Part shown: in pieces, positions 27,027 to 32,571 of the stretch | Position numbering within the stretch: position 1 is the stretch's first letter | Layout: each line of letters begins with the position of its first letter | Assembly (NCBI RefSeq): GCF_947493425.1 | Contig: NZ_CANLRP010000098.1 | Span: 1 to 32,571 of the forward strand | Source of the DNA: an uncultured Microscilla sp. | GTDB lineage: Bacteria > Bacteroidota > Bacteroidia > Cytophagales > Microscillaceae | DNA length: 32,571 nucleotides | Reading direction: 5' to 3' | Translations under genes and position numbers: made by a program | The notes under the pieces: model-generated | Database searches by the model: none | What the model was told of the DNA's origin: nothing | The model's input: only the letters and a program-made list of their open reading frames with translations

Positions 27027-27239
27027 CTTTTAAAAGCAAGCATAAACACCTGATTTTCCCTAAAACCTACCTTGATACACACCAAAAAGTCCAATTTTAA
27101 TACATCCTTATCTTTATCACCAATAATTTACCTTAAGCAAAAAACATCGCTTACGACAAAATCAGCGCAATTTCAAGGAATCATTAGCTAAACAACTAAT
27201 AACATAACCTCACATATTTTTTAAAAAACGCTCTTTTGT
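27001..27239 (-). ncRNA. Candidate small RNA upstream of the giant surface protein gene
   Basis: A TGCTATATA promoter-like motif (minus strand, 27248-27240) and a strong intrinsic terminator (27026-27001) bracket about 230 nt. Every ATG on the minus strand between them meets a stop within a few codons, so the transcript would be non-coding. It lies about 0.5 kb upstream of, and codirectional with, the 3317-residue gene. The region is partly conserved upstream of the paralogue, where the terminator is not recognisable. No known RNA family is recognised. Confidence 0.35.
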
Positions 27240-27430
27240 TATATAGCAGTTCACCTGAACATAACGTCCAAAAAAGTGTATGTTTTCTCAAAAACGATAT
27301 AACCTAAAAATAAAATTTTTCAAGGATGTGCTAACTCAAAACCAGGCAGTGTAAGACGTAAAATACAGGGGCTGAAAACAGGACTAAAAAAGAATGCTTC
27401 ATGTAGGGAAAACCTTAAACGATGAAACAC

Positions 27431-27459
27431 AAAAAAGGTTGCCTAAAAAAGACAACCTT
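27431..27459 (-). terminator. Terminator of the 237-residue secreted protein gene
   Basis: AAGGTTG (27435-27441) pairs with CAACCTT (27453-27459) across an 11-nt loop. The minus strand then continues into Ts (complement of 27431-27436). It lies about 70 bp after the stop at 27530. Confidence 0.75.
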
Positions 27460-27529
27460 ATATACAAGAAGTTATTAATATTAGTCACACAAGAGTTAAA
27501 CGAAGCAAGCAAGTCAGAATTATATAAAG

Positions 27530-28243
27530 CTATTTTTTATTTTTTGCCAGGCTTTTAGGGTAAACTGAACCATTCAGATAGATTACTAGCCCGCTACGTT
27601 CGGCTACCTTCAAACTAGCCGCATACTTTTTAAAAACAAAGTTTTCATTTACTACCATATAGTTCAAATAGCTTTTGCCTTTTTCGGCAAGCACATTTAC
27701 TGAGATTGTTTTTTTACCATTGGCACCTAACTCCACATTATTGGTTTTATCTCCTACAGTGAGCTTAAATTGTATAGGCTTTGCCAGCGGATTAATAAAC
27801 GTAAAATCAATAGAAAAATCTTCTTGGTTGGTAAACTTACTTTTGGCTTGCTCGGACATAGTGATGTGTACAAACTTTACTTCTTTGTGGTCTTGAACAT
27901 CTATTTTACGCATGACTACTTTTTGCCCTCGCATGCTTTTATTAGCACGGGGTCCAGCAATGGTAGGAAGGTCTTTGACCAATACAAACTGTCCTTTTGC
28001 CCATACAACTACTCCTCGTTTGTATTGAGGAATGTCTTTCAGCGACTTGGTAAGCTTATAAGGTCCTAAGTCAATATTAGTACATCCTTGTTCACACATA
28101 GAACTCACCCAATAAGCATACTCAGAAATAACCTGCACTGGTTGCTGTCGTTTTATTATTTGTATTTGTCCATAGCAGGTAATGCTACTGCACAAATAAA
28201 TGACCATCAACTTTATAAAAACTTGTTTTGTAGGGTTTCTCAT
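27530..28243 (-). CDS. Secreted protein of unknown function
   Basis: A 237-residue protein with a signal peptide (about 1-25, cleavage near CYGQ). The mature N-terminal part has two close cysteines (SSMCEQGC, about 48-54) that could form a disulfide. The middle reads as beta-strands with VVVWAKGQFVLVKDLP. Residues of about 140-190 (FSIDFTFINPLAKPIQFKLTVG, then NNVELGANGKKTISVNV) resemble an Ig-like sandwich similar in style to the N-terminal strands of the neighbouring DUF4114-type modules (KINNDYNKEVVLYYTI, SSVDFHTQIPANGKIVF). That similarity is weak and only noted. The C-terminus is Lys-rich. It is codirectional with the surface-protein genes but separated from them by its own terminator. 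I do not recognise a family. Confidence 0.8.
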   Translation of the reverse strand: MRNPTKQVFIKLMVIYLCSSITCYGQIQIIKRQQPVQVISEYAYWVSSMCEQGCTNIDLGPYKLTKSLKDIPQYKRGVVVWAKGQFVLVKDLPTIAGPRANKSMRGQKVVMRKIDVQDHKEVKFVHITMSEQAKSKFTNQEDFSIDFTFINPLAKPIQFKLTVGDKTNNVELGANGKKTISVNVLAEKGKSYLNYMVVNENFVFKKYAASLKVAERSGLVIYLNGSVYPKSLAKNKK

Positions 28244-28349
28244 TGTTTTTGGATTAGAGCATAACAGTCATAAAAACACACTTTGATGACAAAGTATTCG
28301 TATCAATAAATGTGCTCATTTGTAATAAACCCCTGGCTTATAAACCGCA

Positions 28350-28384
28350 AAAACTACCCTGATACTTTTGATCAAAGTAGTTTT
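28350..28384 (-). terminator. Probable terminator of the kelch lipoprotein gene
   Basis: AAAACTAC (28350-28357) pairs with GTAGTTTT (28377-28384). An alternative inner hairpin TACTTT/AAAGTA (28363-28368/28374-28379) overlaps it. On the minus strand the outer stem runs into TTTTT. It lies 34 bp after the stop at 28418. Confidence 0.55.
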
Positions 28385-28417
28385 ATTACAACTTTTTTTT
28401 ATGAATGTTAGAATATT

Positions 28418-29665
28418 TTAAGGGGTATACTGCCAAAAATCACGCATTGGACTATAGCTGCTGGTATAGTTATTTAAGCCCCAACCTGTGCCAATGTAAG
28501 CCTTATTGCCTATGGCAAAACCTATTGCCCAAATTCTTTGACCACCACTGAAATCTGCTTTTTTTGTCCATTGATCAGTAGTTGGGTCATACTCCCACAT
28601 ATCATTTTTATAGCCCGACTCTGTATACCCTGTACCTACATAGCCTTTGCCATTGATAGTAAATGCTAAAGCGCTTCCACGACCAACCCCACCAAAGTCA
28701 GCCACCTTACGCCATTGATCTGTAGCTGTAGGGGTAAACTCCCAAAAATCTTTGCGATCGGTATTGCCAGTACCTATATAAGCTTTATTATTAATTACAA
28801 AACATACTGCTTGCTTACGGCTTAACCCAAAGAAGTTATCATCAGTAAGATCGGCCATCTGTGTCCAACGATCAATGGTTGGGTTATACTCCCACATATC
28901 ATTTTGGTTGCCTCTTTCATCGCGCCCTGTACCTATATACCCCTTACCATTGATGGCAAAACCTACTGCTTCGGTGCGTGCTGAACCGGCAAAATCAGCT
29001 TTTTTTGTCCATTGATCGGTCGCAGGATCATACTGCCAAAAATCTTTGTACCAGGTAGAGGTATTCGCACTTGCGTTATAGAGGCGCCCTGTACCCATAT
29101 ACCCTTTGCCATCTATCACAAAACTTACCGCAAAGCCACGTTTGCCTCCCGGAAAGTTCGCTAGTTGTTTCCAGGCATTGGTTTGAGTATCGTACTCCCA
29201 GAAATCGTCTTGCCCCCGAAACCCTAAACCCATATATATTTTAGTACCTATGGTAAATCCACTGGCACCATAGCGAGTATCACCGCCTACAAAAGCCAGT
29301 TGATTGGCAGGGTATTCTACAATAAAATCTTCCTTACTTTCGGCTTTCAATGTTTTGTCGAGTACTTCCACCTTTACTTTACCATTGGTGGCATACTGCG
29401 GAATAGTTACCGTAATTTCCTTATTACTAATGGCAGAAACGCTGGCTCTGACTCCATTAAAGGTAACCCTTGATACAGCTTCTATCTGATTGGTAGTAAT
29501 GACCACCTCATCGCCAACTTTGCCACTGGCAGGCACAATTGATACAATGTTATAGCCATCGCCATCGGGTGTATTGGTAACTGGCTGAGGTTCATCATTT
29601 TTTTTGGCGCAAGCTGTTACTATAAAAACTAATGCGCTGATGTAAATTAAAATCTGTTTTTTCAT
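28418..29665 (-). CDS. IPT/TIG plus six-bladed kelch lipoprotein
   Basis: A 415-residue lipoprotein with lipobox IVTAC (lipidated Cys19) and a Pro/Asp-rich linker (21-37). An IPT/TIG-like Ig domain follows at about 38-118 (IVSIVPASGKVGDEVVITT, ITVTIPQYATNGKVKVEV). Residues of about 128-415 form six kelch-type repeats with the pattern aFxIxxKxYxGTG...DxWxYdPxTDqWtkkadF. The last repeat stops after DFWQY, so the first strand may close the propeller. Such lipoproteins are common at the Bacteroidota surface and usually bind protein or carbohydrate. No catalytic residues of galactose oxidase are visible. It lies 146 bp downstream of the TPR gene on the same strand, with its own probable terminator. 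Confidence 0.92.
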   Translation of the reverse strand: MKKQILIYISALVFIVTACAKKNDEPQPVTNTPDGDGYNIVSIVPASGKVGDEVVITTNQIEAVSRVTFNGVRASVSAISNKEITVTIPQYATNGKVKVEVLDKTLKAESKEDFIVEYPANQLAFVGGDTRYGASGFTIGTKIYMGLGFRGQDDFWEYDTQTNAWKQLANFPGGKRGFAVSFVIDGKGYMGTGRLYNASANTSTWYKDFWQYDPATDQWTKKADFAGSARTEAVGFAINGKGYIGTGRDERGNQNDMWEYNPTIDRWTQMADLTDDNFFGLSRKQAVCFVINNKAYIGTGNTDRKDFWEFTPTATDQWRKVADFGGVGRGSALAFTINGKGYVGTGYTESGYKNDMWEYDPTTDQWTKKADFSGGQRIWAIGFAIGNKAYIGTGWGLNNYTSSYSPMRDFWQYTP

Positions 29666-29811
29666 TACTTTGAAAACTATTGAGTTAAAATATGTTGTGA
29701 TGTATTGCTCTTTTAAAACTGTAAAATTAAATACGCAGGTGATTTTAAGCTATAGATTATGGTAGGTGGCAACCTATATCAGGTAAACGACACTAAAAAC
29801 ATGGTGAATAA

Positions 29812-30996
29812 TTATGCTGTAAACGTAATTTCAAAGCTTGCTCCTTTGTCTCTTTGTAATACAGCAAGTGTGCCTTGTAATTGTTGTTTGGTATCTAACT
29901 CATACTTTGCCTTGAGTTCTTCTATTTGCTTATTTTTTTTAAGAGTGAACAAGGAATCCTTCACAGAATTATGCTTCAGTAAATAACTATACGCTTGCTT
30001 ATACTTTTGGTGTTGGGCGTACTGAAGATGCATAGATCCATATACATTTAAAAGAGTAGGTGTAATGGTATTTTTGGGTATTTGCTGCAAAGCTTTTTCG
30101 TAAAAATATGTTGATGAGTCGGGTTTGCTCAGGTCATTGTATATTTGTGCCATAGACACATATCTAAGCACCATCCCATCCTCAAGTTTGTACTTTCTGT
30201 GCAATCTAATGGCTTCTTGGTTTAGCTGTAAAGCTGAGTCTAATTGTTTTTTGTCTTGGTACACCTCAGCAATATTACCTACTGTAGCCACTACTTGCAT
30301 ATAGTCCTTTTCTTCTTGAGAGATTTTGAGCGACTCACGAAGAGCCTCTATAGCTCTATTATGATCTTTATTGCGAAGGTACAACTGACTGATATTAGCC
30401 TGTATACGAGCAATCATTTGCTGGTTGTTGGTTTTTCGGCTCAAACTTAAGCCCTTCTGGTAAACCTCCAATGCCTGGGCATAGTTTGCCATACGCATGT
30501 GCAAAATTGCCAAATTATTATACATGCCTATCATATGCTCTGTATCTTCTAACTGCTCATAAATGCGTAAGGCCTTGAAAAAAAATTCTACACATTGTTG
30601 ATATTTTCCTTGTTTGGCATGCGCTATTCCCATGTTTTGATAAGCCTTGGCAGCACTTATAGGCTCACGCGTTGCCAGTGCTATATCCAGTGCTTGGGTA
30701 TAATATTCCAAGGCTTGAACACTTTTACCTTTGCTTTCGTATACAACCCCTTTATTAAGCAGAAAAAATCCCACAGCTTTTTGATTTTGCTGTTTTTTGG
30801 CTGCTTGCATTCCTTGTTCTATCCACTGTAAAGCTTTATCGAGGTCGCTACGCAAATGCTGTTTTATCAGGATTTTATATGCGTCTATTTGTTGAGACAA
30901 AGGCAACCGGGCAATGCTATCCTGTAGTTTATTTTGAGCAAGGCTGCTCAAGCTGCAGAGCAAACAAGTCACACAAATAACTAGTTGATTTTTCAT
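29812..30996 (-). CDS. Secreted TPR protein; apparent remnant of a TPR-histidine kinase
   Basis: A 394-residue protein with a signal peptide (1-21, LSSLAQ), then about seven to eight TPR repeats (about 40-340), including KAVGFFLLNKGVVYESKGKS, AYQNMGIAHAKQGKYQQC and YNNLAILHMRMANYAQAL. A short coiled-coil stretch follows (KKNKQIEELKAKYELDTKQ, about 350-370). In many Bacteroidota this coil leads into a membrane segment and a histidine kinase. Here the coil is joined directly to GTLAVLQRDKGASFEITF and two more residues, a match in style to the last two strands of a HATPase_c domain. The transmembrane, phospho-acceptor and ATP-binding parts are missing. The frame is intact and CAA codons repeat at the join near 29883-29892. 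It follows the LytTR regulator gene by 11 bp, so the two form an operon. It cannot be a kinase as it stands. Confidence 0.88.
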   Translation of the reverse strand: MKNQLVICVTCLLCSLSSLAQNKLQDSIARLPLSQQIDAYKILIKQHLRSDLDKALQWIEQGMQAAKKQQNQKAVGFFLLNKGVVYESKGKSVQALEYYTQALDIALATREPISAAKAYQNMGIAHAKQGKYQQCVEFFFKALRIYEQLEDTEHMIGMYNNLAILHMRMANYAQALEVYQKGLSLSRKTNNQQMIARIQANISQLYLRNKDHNRAIEALRESLKISQEEKDYMQVVATVGNIAEVYQDKKQLDSALQLNQEAIRLHRKYKLEDGMVLRYVSMAQIYNDLSKPDSSTYFYEKALQQIPKNTITPTLLNVYGSMHLQYAQHQKYKQAYSYLLKHNSVKDSLFTLKKNKQIEELKAKYELDTKQQLQGTLAVLQRDKGASFEITFTA

Positions 30997-31007
30997 AAAA
31001 AATAAGG

Positions 31008-31718
31008 TTATAGTACATTCAAGCGGGTAAGCAATTGATGTTTATATGATTTACTGATTGGGATCATGGTTTGGTTGATCTGGGCAGCATTATCTTCTAT
31101 TTTTTCCACCTTGTCAAGCGCGATAATGTAAGAGCGGTGTATCCTCAAGAAACGCTCATTGGGCAGTTTTTGCGCTATGTCTTTCAGGAATAGGTTAGCA
31201 ACTACTTTTTGGGTTTTGGTGATAATCAACGCATAATTATCCATTGCCTCTACCCATAAGATATCAGTAACTTTTACTGCTGTAAACTGCGACTTATCTT
31301 TGATAAACAAGGTATCGCTCAAAACTTGAGGGGGAGGTGGGGTTTCCTGACATTTCTGTAGGGCAACCTTGAGGGCAAAGTTTAACTCTTGATCTTTGAA
31401 AGGCTTCAACAAATAACCAAAAGGTTGGGAATCAAGTGCTTCAGCAAAGGTTTTGTCATCTCCGTAAGCCGTCAGAAATACTACTGGAATGCGGTATTGT
31501 TGGTAAATATCACGGGCAGCTTCTATACCACTTTTACCCTGTGACAGGTTAATATCCATCAATACAATGTTAGGAGGCTGTGCTTGTACACATTGCAGAG
31601 CTTGTACGTAATTGTGTGCAATACTTGTAACCTGATAATCCATTTTTTGCAATCTTACCTGAATATCGAGTGCAATAGAAAATTCGTCTTCAACAATTAA
31701 TACTTTGATATTTGGCAT
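31008..31718 (-). CDS. LytTR-family response regulator
   Basis: A 236-residue cytoplasmic two-component regulator. The receiver domain (about 4-120) has the acidic pair Glu10/Asp11, phospho-acceptor Asp55 (IVLMDINL), Thr83 (FLTAYGDD) and Lys105 (LLKPF). A short Pro-rich linker (126-131) leads to a LytTR DNA-binding domain (about 135-236) with the family phrases ILWVEAMDNYALI, FLRIHRSYIIAL and IPISKSY. It is the LytR/AlgR type, expected to bind direct repeats in promoters. It is the first gene of a two-gene operon with the TPR protein, an arrangement in which the partner is normally the sensor kinase. Since the partner lacks kinase domains, the regulator may be an orphan or be phosphorylated by another kinase. 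Confidence 0.95.
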   Translation of the reverse strand: MPNIKVLIVEDEFSIALDIQVRLQKMDYQVTSIAHNYVQALQCVQAQPPNIVLMDINLSQGKSGIEAARDIYQQYRIPVVFLTAYGDDKTFAEALDSQPFGYLLKPFKDQELNFALKVALQKCQETPPPPQVLSDTLFIKDKSQFTAVKVTDILWVEAMDNYALIITKTQKVVANLFLKDIAQKLPNERFLRIHRSYIIALDKVEKIEDNAAQINQTMIPISKSYKHQLLTRLNVL

Positions 31719-31759
31719 TTTTTAAATCTAAAACCTGATGCTGTGTATTCAACGCCTAA

Positions 31760-31842
31760 TATATAGCAATGCTGGCGTATTTTTTCAAACAACAATACAC
31801 AAATCCAAACTATTAGCCAAATGCAATGATGGTTATATAGCA
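31760..31842 (-). promoter_or_regulatory. Two TGCTATATA motifs before the LytTR operon
   Basis: TGCTATATA occurs on the minus strand at 31768-31760 and 31842-31834, 42 and 116 bp before the ATG of the regulator. The spacing of 74 bp is close to seven helical turns. They may be -10-like elements or binding sites; paired sites could also suit autoregulation. This is inference. Confidence 0.35.
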
Positions 31843-31911
31843 GGTTTTAAATGATTGAGAAAGAGTTATTTGAAGTTTCCATGAATAAATTAGCACTATT
31901 TAAAAAAAAGG

Positions 31912-31946
31912 CAAAAAAAATCCCTGCCAGGATCCTACTGACAGGG
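31912..31946 (-). terminator. Terminator of the 60-residue membrane protein gene
   Basis: CCCTGCCAG (31922-31930) pairs with CTGACAGGG (31938-31946), nine positions including one wobble or mismatch, with a 7-nt loop. On the minus strand it is followed by eight Ts. It lies 44 bp after the stop at 31990 and shows that this small gene is probably expressed. Confidence 0.88.
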
Positions 31947-31989
31947 AAAGGAGTTAGTTTAGTACACAGATACCTACTTCACAAAACCA

Positions 31990-32172
31990 TCAATTGGTCT
32001 TTTTAATGGAGTCGGTCACAGTTATTTTCTGATTTAAATTTGTTGTGCTTGTTGCTTTGAAAGTTTTTTTATTTCCGCTCATAGTGGCATAACCTCCTAA
32101 GGCTATCAGACAAGCAAACATCAGAAAGCCAGCAAACATGCTGACTAACTGCCATTGTTTTATATTTTTCAT
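31990..32172 (-). CDS. Small single-pass membrane protein
   Basis: A 60-residue protein: a short basic N-terminus (MKNIKQWQ), one hydrophobic segment (about 9-31, including AGFLMFACLIALGGY), then a hydrophilic Thr/Lys/Asn-rich tail (about 32-60). The tail would face the periplasm under the positive-inside rule. It has no Cys in a lipobox context, so an uncleaved signal anchor is more likely than a lipoprotein. A strong intrinsic terminator 44 bp downstream supports real expression. An overlapping frame at 32069-32293 has poor composition and is dropped. It lies upstream of the LytTR operon on the same strand but is separated by the terminator. Function unknown. Confidence 0.65.
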   Translation of the reverse strand: MKNIKQWQLVSMFAGFLMFACLIALGGYATMSGNKKTFKATSTTNLNQKITVTDSIKKTN

Positions 32173-32429
32173 TATTAAGCTTGTGGTTATGAATAGTTTG
32201 ATAGTAGTTAATCACTTTTATTTGAATGATACTGTTCTTTTTCAGTTTTTTTTGATGTTGCAAGTAGCATAAAATACCACAAAAAAATAGCACTATTTCA
32301 AGCCAAAACTCACATTAGCGATTTTTCTTATCAAATAATTAACAACTCTTCCCCAAGACAGTCAATCAATTTGTTCGTATGTCTGTTAGCTGACAGTTAA
32401 ACCAAATAAAAACAGGTATAATACTCAAT

Positions 32430-32457
32430 AGTCCATAGTATTTAGTCCATAGTCCGT
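32430..32457. repeat. Short heptamer repeat
   Basis: Four consecutive 7-mers read AGTCCAT, AGTATTT, AGTCCAT, AGTCCGT; a weaker AGCTGAT follows. The array ends 41 bp from the end of the group II intron. The rest of 32173-32429 is AT-rich and shows no gene. Confidence 0.6.
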
Positions 32458-32498
32458 AGCTGATTCGAGTAAACACTTACCTTATTAAGCCCTGTAAA

Positions 32499-32571
32499 GT
32501 CGAGTAGGTAAGGGGATTTTCACCCCGAACCTCTCACAGAACCGTGCGTGATAGTCTCCCATCACACGGCT
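32499..32571 (-). mobile_element. 3' end of a group II intron (domains V and VI)
   Basis: On the minus strand, the window edge begins AGCCGTGTGATG, then a GAGA tetraloop closed by G-C, then TATCACGCACGGTTC (32571 to 32539). This is the domain V hairpin: the AGC catalytic triad, GNRA loop and two-base bulge are all present. Domain VI follows: GAG, AGGT and GGGG pair with CCCC, ACCT and CTC around an AAA-containing loop. One unpaired A (complement of 32505) lies between ACCT and CTC. It is the expected branch point, seven bases before the intron end if the end is ...CTCGAC at 32499. The rest of the intron, including any reverse transcriptase gene, lies beyond the window. Confidence 0.87.

Larger units (their letters stand above)
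26474..27460. repeat. Upstream region shared with the small paralogue (copy 2)
   Basis: This is the counterpart of 15494-16400, homologous over most of its length with the same block order. It differs by carrying a clear terminator hairpin at 27001-27026 and a complete terminator at 27431-27459, where copy 1 has only the left arm AAGGTTG. No protein gene is visible in the 1056 bp between 26473 and 27530. Confidence 0.75.

Noticed and set aside
29761..29776. Terminator after the TPR protein gene
   Set aside because: Only a 5-bp TAGGT/ACCTA stem is present with no T-run. The operon may instead read into the kelch gene or use a factor-dependent end.
32069..32293. 74-residue minus-strand frame overlapping the 60-residue gene
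   Set aside because: It overlaps the better-supported gene in another frame, and its sequence (Cys-rich, many Asn/Lys/Tyr) looks random.

Overview
The window looks like chromosomal DNA of a marine Cytophagales-type bacterium (Bacteroidota). The evidence is AT-rich coding DNA, two proteins with a type IX secretion (T9SS) type A C-terminal sorting domain, several Bacteroidota-style lipoproteins, an Lnb-like (DUF4105) membrane protein, and a LytTR regulator paired with a TPR protein. A Microscilla-like organism fits, but that is inference. I see no rRNA, tRNA or CRISPR.

Layout. Bases 1-527 hold three tandem, hairpin-rich repeat units (221, 177 and about 129 bp). Next come two minus-strand lipoprotein genes, one propeller-like (718-2010) and one with FN3 repeats followed by an RHS-like tail (2505-4157). 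A 757-bp stretch without a convincing gene follows. Then a TPR protein (4915-5664, minus) and an alpha/beta-hydrolase (6030-6833, plus) diverge around a 14-bp perfect inverted repeat. The hydrolase converges on an Lnb-like membrane protein (6946-8103, minus). Adenine deaminase (8555-10309, plus) converges on a DUF819 membrane protein (10638-11909, minus) across a 36-bp perfect palindrome.

The centre (about 12.0-27.5 kb) is one system: two paralogous T9SS surface proteins of 1143 and 3317 residues in tandem on the minus strand. They share signal peptide, DUF4114-type modules, an unassigned ~180-residue module (four copies in total), two DUF11 domains and a sorting domain. The large one also has an L-type-lectin-like domain, two propeller-like regions, a von Willebrand A domain with a MIDAS motif and two further pairs of repeated modules. 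Homology extends about 0.9 kb upstream of each start and into near-identical terminators, so a whole transcription unit was duplicated. The smaller copy has acquired a strongly basic C-terminal region.

The right end (27.5-32.6 kb) has a secreted protein of unknown function, an IPT/TIG-kelch lipoprotein, and a two-gene operon of a LytTR response regulator followed by a TPR protein. The last ~23 residues of that TPR protein look like the end of a histidine-kinase ATPase domain, so it appears to be a sensor kinase that lost its membrane and catalytic parts by an in-frame deletion. A 60-residue membrane protein with a strong terminator, a heptamer repeat and the 3' end (domains V and VI) of a minus-strand group II intron close the window.

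The most interesting observations are the duplicated adhesin-like locus and its recurring unassigned module, the kinase deletion, the repeat with RNA-type tetraloops at the left edge, and a candidate small RNA near 27.0-27.24 kb.
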